DNA of 64,000 nt, from assembly GCA_948470475.1 (NCBI GenBank), contig OX419341.1, positions 10,813,100 through 10,877,099 of the forward strand. The letters are read 5' to 3'. Under the pieces are notes generated by a model. It saw only the letters and a program-made list of their open reading frames with translations, was not told the origin of the DNA and did not search any database. A program made the position numbers and the translations under genes. Positions 24,901-31,561 of this stretch are shown piece by piece (within the stretch, counting starts at the first letter, position 1; each line of letters opens with the position of its first letter). This DNA comes from Galaxea fascicularis. Taxonomy: Eukaryota; Cnidaria; Anthozoa; Scleractinia; Euphylliidae.

Positions 24901-25418
24901 TGTTGATTCCAATAAAATTTTTGGCTGGGAAAACTGTTTGTTGATCACTTTGTCTTTGTTAATTCATAGTTGTCTTTAGAAAGCGAAGTTGTGTTGACAT
25001 CGACTAATGACCAAACTTTATGCAAATACACGCAAATCACGCAGGAGTGGTGTTAACGAAAACAAATGGTAAACGGATCAGCGAGCACTATTGAGTTATG
25101 GTGCACGCTTGAAGTTCCTAAGCACAAGAGAAGCATTAAGAGTCTAGCTTCTTCAGTGCTTAGCAAACTCCCAAGTGCAGCATAACTCATTATAGGAAGC
25201 CCTTGATCATCAGAAGTAGCCTTAATAGTCGTGCTATGTGTCGTATGTTTTGCTTTGTTAAAAAATGTAAAGGTAATTAAGGTTTGATGATATCACTTTT
25301 TCTCTTGCAGTTGTTTGACAATGCCATGATGTCTGCAGGACTGCTCTATGACCCACGAAGCATGTTGGGAAGGCTCAATTCTTTGTTAGCTGCAGCTTTG
25401 GACTCCGTGAAATCATAA
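747..25418 (+). CDS. TRAP1: TRAP1, mitochondrial Hsp90-family chaperone (15 exons, complete)
   Basis: TRAP1 is the ATP-driven Hsp90 paralogue of the mitochondrial matrix, a homodimer that folds and stabilises client proteins. Fifteen exons join in phase to 752 residues (human protein: 704). Residues 1-60 are basic, Ser/Leu/Arg-rich and nearly free of acid, as in a mitochondrial presequence. The GHKL ATPase motifs are all present: the N-box with E145 and N149, DHGIGM at 191-196, and GQFGVGFYS at 235-243. The middle domain carries the conserved [16 protein letters not shown] stretch with its catalytic-loop arginine (exon 9), and the C-terminal dimerisation domain is in exons 13-15. A second ATG at 759 (AAAATGG) is in better context and would shorten the protein by 4 residues. 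A possible polyadenylation signal ATTAAA is at 25691. No stop or frameshift interrupts the exons, so the gene looks functional. Confidence 0.96.
1150..1235. repeat. Fragment of dispersed repeat with TTAAGGACGGTG core
   Basis: Contains cttaatttaaggacggtg followed by a segment rich in gtgcgcacac and tctgcgcat. Its core is the reverse complement of the start of the repeats at 2031 and 4204 (taggcaccgtccttaa), so all three seem to be pieces of one family. No coding content. Confidence 0.5.
2031..2185. repeat. Dispersed repeat, copy A (same as 4204-4359)
   Basis: About 155 bp, collinear with 4204-4359 at high identity, from tatttagtaggcac through accttgatttaaaac, actaccggaatt and gagtgagtggtgatt. 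No direct duplication is visible around this copy. Confidence 0.75.
3539..3674. mobile_element. MITE with GAGTGTTTTCAC ends
   Basis: The termini are 12-bp inverted repeats, GAGTGTTTTCAC (3539-3550) and its complement (3663-3674). The interior has tgatgtcacggcagccatg. It explains a 128-codon open frame on the minus strand, which has no recognisable domain. Confidence 0.6.
4042..4505 (+). pseudogene. HARBI1-like nuclease fragment, broken
   Basis: Two pieces read as the N-terminus of a PIF/Harbinger nuclease (HARBI1-like): [17 protein letters not shown] in one frame before the insert, and [20 protein letters not shown] in another frame after it. The frame changes within the short A run of tggaaaaatatt in both duplicated segments. 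A 156-bp repeat (4204-4359) separates the pieces, with 48 bp of the coding remnant duplicated on each side. The DDE catalytic part is absent. It is probably the remains of an autonomous Harbinger element, perhaps of the type that mobilised the TAA-flanked MITEs in this locus. Confidence 0.6.
4204..4359. repeat. Dispersed repeat, copy B, inside HARBI1-like remnant
   Basis: 156 bp, nearly the same as 2031-2185. It is flanked by 48-bp perfect direct repeats (4156-4203 and 4360-4407), far longer than a usual transposon target duplication. Confidence 0.75.
4880..5615. mobile_element. PIF/Harbinger-type TIR element (736 bp)
   Basis: Ends AGGCCCGGCCAAACGGATTC and the inverse gatccgtttggccgggcct. 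TAA duplications lie at 4877-4879 and 5616-5618. The subterminal DNA is packed with ttcaacat / atgttgaa words in both orientations. It contains an ORF with a Myb/SANT-like start (5188-5418) but no nuclease, so it is a deletion derivative of a two-gene Harbinger element. Confidence 0.85.
5188..5418 (+). pseudogene. Truncated Myb/SANT-like ORF of Harbinger element
   Basis: Up to 76 codons; the ATG at 5218 is in the best context. The protein is Ser/Glu-rich, then basic (NRKRKGK), then [16 protein letters not shown], which resembles the first helix of the SANT/MADF-type DNA-binding protein that Harbinger elements encode beside their nuclease. It stops soon after, so the domain is incomplete. The link to Harbinger is supported by its place between Harbinger-type TIRs. 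Confidence 0.6.
6299..6490 (+). mobile_element. tRNA-derived SINE, copy 1 (decayed)
   Basis: The head has an A-box-like ggggcagtggtgagagcgct and a B-box-like gcgggtttgattacc. These are followed by the conserved body seen in copies 2 and 3: ggttctctactctgctcc, ggtttttctctgggtactc and ctcctcaaaaactaaca. Lies in TRAP1 intron 1. Confidence 0.8.
6934..7022 (+). CDS. TRAP1: TRAP1 exon 2
   Basis: Starts after acag, ends before gtatca, phase 1 in and 0 out. Codes residues 62-91, a poorly conserved linker between presequence and ATPase domain. Intron 2 (7023-8101) shows no recognisable element; open frames in it are short and unlike any known protein. Confidence 0.85.
8102..8165 (+). CDS. TRAP1: TRAP1 exon 3
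   Basis: Preceded by a T-rich tract ending tttcag; donor gtgagt, phase 0 in and 1 out. Codes residues 92-112, an acidic linker ahead of the ATPase domain, corresponding to the 'strap' region of TRAP1 proteins. Intron 3 holds nothing identifiable. Confidence 0.88.
8637..8719 (+). CDS. TRAP1: TRAP1 exon 4
   Basis: Acceptor gaacag, donor gtaggc, phase 1 in and 0 out. Codes residues 113-140, beginning the conserved domain with [20 protein letters not shown], the classic Hsp90 N-terminal signature in its mitochondrial form. Confidence 0.93.
8958..9349 (+). CDS. TRAP1: TRAP1 exon 5 (ATP-binding core)
   Basis: Acceptor acctcag, donor gtaaag, phase 0 in and 2 out. Codes residues 141-270: E145 (ATP hydrolysis) and N149 (Mg binding), DHGIGM at 191-196, the ATP-lid region [12 protein letters not shown], and GQFGVGFYS at 235-243. 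Every key ATPase residue is intact. Intron 5 holds the TTAA-flanked MITE at 9625-10066; the rest (10070-12070) is AT-rich with nothing recognised. Confidence 0.95.
9625..10066. mobile_element. TTAA-flanked MITE, copy 1 (intron 5)
   Basis: Inverted ends around TTAA (ttaaggcacacctaatccc ... ggttaggtgcactttaa). The body is the same family as 21098-21540: both have cgaacaggt, caaagatt, tttagc and gggtctattcctgattt. The TTAA target suggests a piggyBac- or Kolobok-type source. Confidence 0.65.
12071..12180 (+). CDS. TRAP1: TRAP1 exon 6
   Basis: Acceptor tttgttag, donor gtcaga, phase 2 in and 1 out. Codes residues 271-307 with [15 protein letters not shown], the end of the N-terminal domain. Intron 6 carries the foldback arms and the 40-bp minisatellite; 14100-14950 shows no identified feature. 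Confidence 0.92.
12274..14100. mobile_element. Foldback-like element with inverted arms around minisatellite
   Basis: The left arm (12274-12418) and right arm (13958-14100) are diverged reverse complements: cacaacccataattcctc versus cacaacctataattcctc, plus gattctaaaagc and aattgaccaccgtacaggg with their counterparts. The two arms enclose about 0.65 kb of unique DNA and the 40-bp array. Sits wholly within TRAP1 intron 6. Confidence 0.65.
13111..13948. repeat. 40-bp minisatellite, about 21 copies
   Basis: The 40-bp unit is tandemly repeated without spacers from 13111 to 13948. It starts ccaagatagcctatcataca and ends gccatcttcctgtag. Variants fall at two sites only (atagc/ctagc/gtagc and tgtag/tgtgg). 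The array starts next to an inverted half unit (13091-13110), giving a palindrome with tgttatgtatg ... catacataaca; another inverted unit lies at 12924-12950. Confidence 0.97.
14954..15027 (+). CDS. TRAP1: TRAP1 exon 7
   Basis: Acceptor ttgcag, donor gtgctt, phase 1 in and 0 out. Codes residues 308-332 with [15 protein letters not shown], the start of the middle domain. Intron 7 is plain AT-rich sequence. Confidence 0.92.
15651..15698 (+). CDS. TRAP1: TRAP1 exon 8 (48 bp)
   Basis: Acceptor ttttgtag, donor gttcga, phase 0 both sides. Codes residues 333-348, [16 protein letters not shown], aligning with the WMMDPKDV segment of vertebrate TRAP1. The donor is weak after its first two bases, but frame and homology support the boundary. 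Intron 8 (15699-16153) holds nothing recognised. Confidence 0.88.
16154..16725 (+). CDS. TRAP1: TRAP1 exon 9 (middle domain)
   Basis: The longest exon, 572 bp; acceptor ttggcag, donor gtaaca, phase 0 in and 2 out. Codes residues 349-538, including the middle-domain stretch [19 protein letters not shown], whose arginine contacts the ATP gamma-phosphate in Hsp90 proteins. Uninterrupted and highly conserved throughout. Confidence 0.95.
17038..17095 (+). CDS. TRAP1: TRAP1 exon 10
   Basis: Acceptor ttttcag, donor gttggt, phase 2 in and 0 out. Codes residues 539-558 with [11 protein letters not shown], a hallmark of the family. Intron 10 holds nothing identified. Confidence 0.92.
17647..17806 (+). 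CDS. TRAP1: TRAP1 exon 11
   Basis: Acceptor cttcag, donor gtctga, phase 0 in and 1 out. Codes residues 559-611; the last 20 are Ser/Glu/Pro-rich and variable. The donor is weak, and a transposon (17820-18221) begins only 14 bases beyond the exon. Confidence 0.9.
17820..18221. mobile_element. PIF/Harbinger-type MITE 14 bp after TRAP1 exon 11
   Basis: TAA duplications at 17817-17819 and 18222-18224. The inverted ends share ttcaacatttgcttcaacat and cgattttgttgaa, with about 16 bp lost from the right terminus. The left end aaggccctagcaaacgg resembles the 4880-5615 element, and the interior is full of ttcaaca words in both orientations. Open frames across it are a by-product of the word repeats. 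Confidence 0.8.
18225..19071. other. Intron 11 remainder, no identified feature
   Basis: AT-rich intron sequence. A short inverted similarity is visible (cgttatgaaaaac / ccgtcatcactatcaag versus cttgatagtgatgac, about 18353-18500), possibly an old MITE. Nothing coding seen. Confidence 0.4.
19072..19154 (+). CDS. TRAP1: TRAP1 exon 12
   Basis: Acceptor tttacag, donor gtttga, phase 1 in and 0 out. Codes residues 612-639, [18 protein letters not shown], matching the start of the C-terminal domain. Intron 12 (19155-23104) is 4 kb and carries the RecQ-bearing TIR element and several MITEs. Confidence 0.92.
19902..20180 (+). pseudogene. Possible upstream exon in the RecQ-bearing element
   Basis: An open frame of about 93 codons from an ATG at 19902 ends at a good donor (gcgcg|gtaagt). 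No domain is recognised. The start region (gtcagtccggtttaaaaccgg) has a decayed counterpart just upstream of the second RecQ-like copy (26200-26250), which suggests it belongs to the same source gene. Confidence 0.4.
20231..20730 (+). pseudogene. RecQ-like helicase N-terminal exon (captured fragment)
   Basis: Up to 167 residues resembling the first half of a RecQ-family DEAH helicase: a Q-motif-like TEHQLKAL (32-39), Walker A LPTDHGKS (52-59), motif Ia [10 protein letters not shown] (86-95) and motif [11 protein letters not shown] (159-167). RecQ proteins usually have PTGxGKS and DEAHCxxxW, so the Gly-to-Asp-His and Ala-to-Ser changes are unusual. It begins with GTG where ATG is expected (gtggcggctgcc) and ends at a good donor, tg|gtaagt, in phase 2. 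The rest of the helicase is not in this window. Probably not expressed as a full protein. Confidence 0.7.
21098..21540. mobile_element. TTAA-flanked MITE, copy 2 (intron 12)
   Basis: Inverted ends ttaaagtgcc ... ccactttaa; subterminal matches ttttcgctaaaatgaa versus ttattttagcgaaaa, and ctgttcgaaacgcatt versus aatgtgtttcgaacag. Same family as 9625-10066 but better preserved. Confidence 0.8.
22203..22352. mobile_element. Palindromic MITE (intron 12)
   Basis: Arms acaaatcgaatgtggctta and the inverse taaaccacattcgatttgt enclose inverse-matching internal segments (ctcttatcgacaacgatat / atatcgtcgataagact). A partial relative follows at 22396-22470 (ctagactcttatcgataacg). Confidence 0.75.
22484..22614. 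mobile_element. Short TIR element (intron 12)
   Basis: Inverted arms: taacctcgttttctcg with cgagaaaacgaggtta outside, and gttttttcccgttgat with atcaacgggaaaaaac inside. Unrelated to the neighbouring palindrome. Confidence 0.75.
23105..23265 (+). CDS. TRAP1: TRAP1 exon 13
   Basis: Acceptor tttacag, donor gtatgt, phase 0 in and 2 out. Codes residues 640-692 with [11 protein letters not shown] and QPTLEINP, both strongly conserved in the C-terminal dimerisation domain. Confidence 0.95.
23364..23436 (+). CDS. TRAP1: TRAP1 exon 14
   Basis: Acceptor cttattag, donor gtcagt, phase 2 in and 0 out. Codes residues 693-717. Intron 14 (23437-25310) carries three inverted-repeat elements at 23568, 24362 and 25091. 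Confidence 0.93.
23568..23843. mobile_element. TIR element (intron 14)
   Basis: Inverted ends ttgtgggtagatccagtcct (left) and aggactggatctacccacaa (right). The body has no ORF of note. Confidence 0.65.
24362..24588. mobile_element. PIF/Harbinger-type MITE (intron 14)
   Basis: TTA duplications at 24359-24361 and 24589-24591. Ends ggccctggcaaacgaggaca and the inverse tgtcctcgtttaccagggcc. The interior is built of gacacaa / ttgtgtc words. End sequence and target site match the elements at 4880 and 17820. Several overlapping open frames on both strands arise from it. Confidence 0.8.
25091..25190. mobile_element. Small inverted-repeat element (intron 14)
   Basis: tgagttatggtgcac ... cctaagcac is matched by the inverse gtgcttag ... 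gtgcagcataactca. About 100 bp with moderately diverged arms. Confidence 0.6.
25311..25418 (+). CDS. TRAP1: TRAP1 exon 15 (C-terminus, stop)
   Basis: Acceptor ctcttgcag. Codes residues 718-752 and ends in [21 protein letters not shown] matches the ENAMIAAGLVDDPRAM ending of vertebrate TRAP1. No MEEVD tail is present, as expected for the mitochondrial form. Confidence 0.95.
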   Translation: MFDNAMMSAGLLYDPRSMLGRLNSLLAAALDSVKS

Positions 25419-26190
25419 CGTAGTGATACAGAGCTATCTCTACTGCCAAGCTAATATCTGTGTACTCTGTTTGCCTATGTAATGCTTGCATGATGTTGTA
25501 GCGAAACAGATGCCTAAGAAGGTTAATTTAGGTAGTTGATAATTTGAGAGTTGTTTTGCATTTAAAATATGATGTGATTCACACCATTTATTTAGGGTGT
25601 TGATATCAACGGTCACTAAAGAACGCTTTAATTAGCTGCTTTTCAGTTTCAGAAACAGACAATGTGCCACAACGAAGATATGCAGTTGAAATTAAAAGAA
25701 AGACCGTGAATATGTAGCAGTAATTTCCCTATATAGAGAGCTGAAATTAGTTGATTGATCATGGTTATTAGTACTGCACTGGCTTAGCAAAGCTCTCTTC
25801 ACTTCATGTTCCTTATTCTTCCCTTGGGCCCGTTTTAAACGTTGCATTTCATTTGTGTCTAAGTCTAATTCGGGAATTAAATGCATGTGAAGTTCGACGT
25901 CTAAAACAATTAATTTTGACAGATGCGACTTGTGCCGCTTCTTTAACGGAGCCAGTCGACTATTCGATAGAAGTTCGATAGCTGTTTTATTTATGTGCCG
26001 AATCTTAATCAAGAGTATGTTTAATTATGCTTTACCCACATTTCTAGATTTCTTTCTAAATACGGCGTCTTAAATCAACGGTCGAATTTAATTATTTGGG
26101 TCGACCCCAATGCGAATTGGCACCTTGCAACGAGAGTCTTTCTTTCTGGGACTCCGCCGAAATCGAGTCAAGTCTTTCAAGTCGCCGCAG
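25419..26190. other. TRAP1: TRAP1 3' UTR and downstream spacer
   Basis: AT-rich sequence after the TRAP1 stop. ATTAAA at 25691 is the first plausible polyadenylation signal. A 106-codon minus-strand open frame (25692-26012) shows no domain and is not called. Confidence 0.4.
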
Positions 26191-26195
26191 CCTCA

Positions 26196-26756
26196 ACTTG
26201 TGGGCTAGTCAATCTGGTTTTCTATCGTCAAACCGGTTTTTTAACCGCACGCATTAACTTTGTTGATAAACCGAAGGTCAAATCTGAGCCCATTGTACCA
26301 AAGCATAATGGCCTTCAAGTGTGTGAGTTTTGAGTACTGAGTTAGAATCTGTCTCGAGAGTTGAGTTAGTGTCATAGAATAGAACGGTTAAGTCAACAGC
26401 GATCAAATGTTTGTTGTCTGGGTAGGATACCTTCGTATCTTTACCCACGGGCCACGGTAAATTTACCAACTTTCCATCCCTTTCGCAAAATAGAGTTGTT
26501 GCTGTCGGAAATTCAACTGTCACGTCGTTTGCCGTCTAATTCAATGTTGTTGGTAGTTGCCCCTTTAACTGTGCTGATTGACGACCAAATGGAATCATGT
26601 AAACAGTTTGGCTTAAACTCTTGTAAACTCGAGGATTCTAAAGAATGTGACAATACCAGCAGATATATTCTCTTCAACAGCCTAGAGACTCTTGAAAACC
26701 ATTGCGAACTAATTCCCCGTCTAAGCGAAACAACAACAACAACGAGGTTTATTTGA
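26196..26756 (+). pseudogene. Second RecQ-like helicase copy, decayed
   Basis: Same gene family as 20231-20730. In the + frames TFVSLPTGHGKF is a Walker A remnant, and downstream LLVVAPLTVLIDDQMESCKQ aligns with motif Ia of the first copy. Stops, a frame change and a lost motif II show it is dead. Upstream DNA (aaaccggttttttaaccgca) also matches the first copy. I do not see the 78-bp TIRs around it. Confidence 0.6.
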
Positions 26757-27394
26757 ACTGTACAATTAACTTAAGTACAAATTAAACAAGAAAAAAAATT
26801 TTTCACGCGAAAAAACGATATCGCACGAATCATGAAGCGATGAGTTTCACATCGGTTTTCAAGTGAAATTCAACGTGGAATGCACGAGTCAGGTGATAGA
26901 TTCTTCTCGAACCAAGCTTCCTTTGGCCATTTTTTCGTTCGCGATAGACCTCCCGCCGAATTTTCGTGCTCGTACCTCTTATAAATCTCGCGAGAAAGTC
27001 ATATTTTAAATCAAAACAAGGAAAATCTTCCATTTCCTGTCTTCAGTCAGGGTTTTGCTTTGTAAACGGAGACAATGGTTTCGACAACATAATTAAAACC
27101 TAATTGTTTCCAATAAAGGGGGTAGTTTCTGCGTTAGCCCTTCGTCAGAATTGGTGCACAAAAACAAAGGAATGGCGGCCATGTTGGTGCACTTCACTGA
27201 ACCAATATGGCCGCTGGTCACGTGACTGAATCTGCGTTGTTTTGTGGACTATCGGATTGCCTCGTTTCAAGTCCCAATTCCACTTTGAATACCTCGCCCC
27301 GAAAGCCAATCAGATGGCAAGAATTTATCTAGCTATGCGATTTTAAGGTACATTTATCAGTTAAACTGAGTTAAGAATTGAGAGTCTTTGCATG

Positions 27395-27541
27395 TTGAGC
27401 AAGGGTAGGAGGCCGAAGAGGAAGTCGTCTTTGTAAGGAGAAGGATAACGATGTTGGAGATGATGACGAGGGAGTGGTGTCTGACTATGAGTCAGATGCC
27501 CAGATGACAGAGGAAATGGTTCTAGACAAACTAGATCAGAG
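27395..27541 (+). pseudogene. Possible orphan acidic exon
   Basis: One + frame reads GRRPKRKSS, and after a stop in the next codons another reads GDDDEGVVSDYESDAQMTEE and VLDKLDQR, ending at gtaata. The composition (basic AT-hook-like, then acidic) is protein-like, but no family is recognised and no partner exon was found. May be a remnant of a retrocopy. Confidence 0.25.
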
Positions 27542-27959
27542 GTAATATTCTGAAAATTGGCAGAGTGGGTACTTGCAATAAACAAAGTGAAAAAACGTCG
27601 ACGCCACAGTTTCCTTTACTCTGCTTTATTTGGTTTGACTTTCGAGGGTATTTGGCGAATGCAATCTGAATTTCACTCTCTCAGGTGGCGATAGCTTGCG
27701 TCGCAAACAGTGAATATAAATATGCCGCGGGGCCTCTTTGAGGTTAGGAAACAGACCATCGCGTAGGGGCGGGTTACGTATACCGCAGTTTGAAATCCCC
27801 AAGGTGAAGTATAAAGTAGGTAAGGAATCAGAATTAATAGATTGGTAAATTTTAATGCAAATGTTCAAAAAGGCAGTTTCAAAAACATTTTACGTAGTCT
27901 CGCACAAAACGTAAATAGCTTCTCATTCGAAGCGCCCATGATAGCTATGAAAGACCGAG

Positions 27960-28170
27960 ATTTTGCATATTTTTAAGTATTACTATGTTGTACTTAAGCT
28001 TCTGGATTGTTTTGTAATTTTTAGTCAATATACTTGTATTCTGTAAATAGTTCTTTTTATTTATTACCCTTGTCCCCGTTCTTATTTTAATTTATTTGTA
28101 AGTAGGTCCACTTCAGCCTTTGGCTGCCCACTCTAACCTACCCAAACAAAGTATGTATGTATGTATGTAA
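27960..28170 (+). mobile_element. Probable LINE 3' end
   Basis: An AT-rich 3'-UTR-like stretch ends in ctaacctacccaaacaaagtat followed by a (TATG)n tail, as many LINE insertions do. No ORF is left, so the family is unknown. Confidence 0.4.
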
Positions 28171-28309
28171 AGAGAAAGAGAGGGAAATCCATCTGAAATC
28201 TGACACGGGTTTGTTCCTTGACTCGGCTTGTATGAGAGCTGAATAACACTCAAGCGGAGTTGCGTCACACACAAGAAGGGTTACGAAGTACTCAAGAGAC
28301 GACATTAAA

Positions 28310-28712
28310 TGGATTTACAGCTGTACTTGGATGCCGGTGTGAGAAGGGGGGCTTTTCAACTTGACGACTCGTACAAGTCGTGCAACTGGCGTTATTTCAT
28401 TAAGGACAATTTACCTTTTTCTGTAGTGATTGTATAAAGGGAGGCTTTCCAATTCGTACGACCCGTACGAGAGTCTTGCAACTGGTGAAATTCTATTTAA
28501 TTATGGACACCTACGGCTGTATTGGGGTGCCGCTGTGAGAAGGGGGCCTTTTCAAATCGCACTGCTCGTACGAGTCATGCAACTGGTGAAATTATATCTC
28601 ATTATAGGTACTTACAGCTGTATTGGGGAGCAGGGATGGCAGTGGTGGGAGCACTGGCCTCCCGCCAATGTGGCCCGGGTTCGATTCCCGGACTCGACGT
28701 CATATGTGGGTT

Positions 28713-28745
<33 letters not shown>

Positions 28746-29155
28746 CGGTTTTTCTCCGGGTACTCCGGTCTTTTTCTCCTCTCCTCAAAAACCAACACTG
28801 CTAAATTCCAATTCGATCCAGAATGCTCGAACGTTTAATACCTGAGCCCCTGGCTCGGGAGATTGGGCAACCACTCCTCACGCTGATCGAGCTTAAATAG
28901 ATTACGTTGGGGTGTTGGTGTGAGACGGAGGCCTTTTCAACTCGTACGACTCGTATGAGTCGAGCAAGTGGTGAAATGGACACTTACAGTTCTTAATTAT
29001 AAGGGTGTTGGTGTTGAAGGGGCGTCACACGAGTCGTGAAACTGGTGAGATTGCATCCCATTATACATACTTACAGCTGTATTGGAGTGTTGGTGTGGGA
29101 ACGGGACCTTTTCAACTCGTACGACTCGTGCGAGTCGGGCAACTGGTGAAACTTT
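28310..29155 (+). repeat. Degenerate tandem array with CGTACG-rich core
   Basis: At least six irregular units of about 100 bp share cttacagctgtattggggtg, a ggtgtgagaa(c)ggggcctttt block, the palindromic core ACTCGTACGACTCGTACGAG and gtgcaactggtgaaat. Units near 28316, 28430, 28510, 28912, 29020 and 29080. The SINE at 28626-28825 interrupts the array. Confidence 0.8.
28626..28825 (+). mobile_element. tRNA-derived SINE, copy 2 (best preserved)
   Basis: The A-box region ggcagtggtgggagc and the B box gggttcgattcccgg are intact. The body is gttctcttctctgctccgag, tttttctccgggtactccgg and cctctcctcaaaaaccaaca, then an aattccaattcgatcc tail. It could be mistaken for a tRNA, but no cloverleaf closes. 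Confidence 0.88.
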
Positions 29156-29159
29156 TTTG

Positions 29160-29770
29160 TATCATTTCTTGGTGTCCTCTATTGCGCTCCAAACGTAAAC
29201 TTCAACGATCACGTGTTTCAGACTTACGTTTGTTACTTTTGGCAGGCGTGATAAAGAACGAAGTATACATGCATGCCCATTGCTGGTTAGTGAGGTTTCA
29301 ACAACCTCATCGCAAAAGAGATCCATGAATAATGAAAAACTGGACAATACAATTCTTCTAATCTGGACATGTCACGGAGAATTGCATTTTATTTCACTGC
29401 GAAATATAAAGCATGGATTCAAATACTTGTTTGTAAGAAAATCGCCATTTACCTGTTTCTTGGAGATCATTCCTTCAGAAAACTTGCATGGTTTTGAATA
29501 TGCACGGGTCCGAAGAAAACACGACCAATTTTTCATTATTTCAATTTTTCCTTTGTGAGGTTTAATCGTTTGAAAATGATGTGCTCTTGACAAAATAAAA
29601 CCTATATCATTGCCTATGCCCCGTTTTTGTAAATAATATAGTCTCAGACAACTTTCGGCTCAGCAAAAATGGTGCTCAGTAACAGTTTATCAGAGTAGAT
29701 ATGAAGTAAAGCCTCATAGCATGAAAACGGACACGAGGACCCCCTTTTTAGCCATGAGTGAAGTGTCTTA
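29160..29770. other. Unassigned stretch
   Basis: Open frames of 60-107 codons occur but none resembles a known protein. A possible exon-like segment near 29245 (after ttggcag) is too short to judge. Confidence 0.3.
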
Positions 29771-29771
29771 A

Positions 29772-30126
29772 TGACCGGCAGCCGGTCAACTCGGCTATTA
29801 ACTCTGGATTCGGCTTCAAATCACTATTATGGTAAGCAGTCAGATTCGGGCTTCCTTTCAAGGGCTTTGTTATCTTTAGACTTGGTACTACGGGGAGATT
29901 AGGTGTAATTTAAGTTATGGATTAGGGCTAGTAGTCGAGTAACATGACCGGCTGCCGGTCATTTGGACAATTTGCACTTTGGTAGTTTATATTAATAAAA
30001 CTGCATCGTTTGTTGAAAATATCATAGTTTAGATCGGATAAATTCCTCAATTTTTCTGAATTTGCGAAGGAAATATCGGACTGCTGGTCATTTAGTGTTT
30101 TTACAACCTTGACCCGCTGCCGGTCA
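29772..30126. repeat. Dispersed palindromic TGACCGGC(A/T)GCCGGTCA motif
   Basis: The 17-bp near-palindrome is found at 29772-29788, 29945-29961 and 30110-30126 (one change), with a weaker relative at 30077-30090. Each of the last three is followed by ttt. Surrounding DNA is not obviously repeated. Confidence 0.6.
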
Positions 30127-30129
30127 TTT

Positions 30130-31560
30130 TGACACAGCTTTATTGCAATTTTCCCTTGCATTTTTCCGTTGACGTTAACAATCACTTTGCAAAGTTTCAA
30201 ATAAAATTTATTGCGAACTATGAAATCACGGTTACATGATATCAGACTACGTTTTTGTTATAGCTGTATAGTGTTCCAGTAGGCATCGACCGGCACCCTA
30301 TCACCATCCCCTCGCATTAAAAACCTTTATAAACTTCATATTTAGTCTACTCGTTTGTTGTCGGCTCCATAGGAACAGGTGACCCTTGGGTCTGGGTTCT
30401 TAGCGTTATGGGTTTGCGAACAAATTAGGCCCTGAAATGGCTGACGGAGGTTTGACTCTTGACTCTTTGACTTTACCTCATAACTTTAATTTTTCAACAA
30501 CTCGGATATCTAACGCAAAAATCCAAGTTGTTAATTTTTCAATTAAAGAACTCGGATTTTTACCGCAAAAATTCGAGTTGTTTAATTGAAAATTGCTGAA
30601 GTAACCTCTCCACAACGGCCGGTTAATTAGCGACAATACCTGACAGAATCCTAATGCCACTATTGCCCGAAGTGAGGTCCGACTTGAATGAGATGCAAAA
30701 TATGGCGTCATAGAGAGAGTAAGTAGACCAACCCACAGAACGGCGCTCTTCTGCAGGAGTCGTTCTCACTAGAGAAGAGGATCTCTACGGTGTAGACACT
30801 CGCCAAACACGAAGACACCAAACTCGCCGAAACAAAACTGGACGCAAACTCTAGGTTTTGGCAGTCGGAAGTTCAAGCTGTTAACCACCTACATCGTAAA
30901 GCCCCGGGGACAATTCTGCTACAAAGGACTCCGGTTCCGGATCTTGTACGCTCGAAAACGCTCAGTATCAAAGCAAAGGGATTCCATTGTTTGGAGACTA
31001 TTACAAACAGCGTGACGAGCGTTTACATGAACAGCAGTCGTTAGACGTCTAGAAAAGAATGGACCAGCTCCCAAGCTCGAGAAGTGCAAATTTTTCATAG
31101 AAAAGGTTGAGTTCAGGTAAGTTGAGAGACGTCATTTTAACACGTTACAACGAGTTGCAAAAATACTTGAGACACTGTACGTCATTTGGCCTTTTATGAT
31201 GTTTCCATGATCTTCCGCTTTCCCTTCCCCTCCCCCTCTTATCAAAGGGAGAGGGAGGGTGTGTGCATTGTATCTCACAGATTTCTTGAAGGCGCGTTTT
31301 ACAGAAAGAAAACATGTTTTTGATTGCGAATGTCTCAACAGTTTTGCAACTGGTTGTAGCTCCCTTCATATTTTAAAATGGACAGTATTTCAAAATCGTG
31401 ACCTGTAACGGGAGCGTTATAAAGTACAATACAGTAAAATACAATGGGATTTTCAGTACAAATTTACAACGATGTTAATGACAAAAGCAATTTAAGTCTC
31501 AAATCTAATCGTTCAAACCGAGCACAGGTGCTCATACTATTTGGGAAGACTGTAAATCAA
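30130..31560. other. No identified gene; short inverted repeat near 30.5 kb
   Basis: 30488-30590 holds cgcaaaaatccaagttgttaa and cgcaaaaattcgagttgtttaa as imperfect direct copies, with inverted aactcgga words. 30720-31085 is higher in GC with open frames of 70-80 codons but no recognisable domain. Nothing else supported. Confidence 0.35.
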
Positions 31561-31561
31561 A

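Noticed and set aside
28640..28700. Possible functional tRNA gene
   Set aside because: A- and B-box matches are present but no acceptor stem closes, and the same head starts two other SINE copies.
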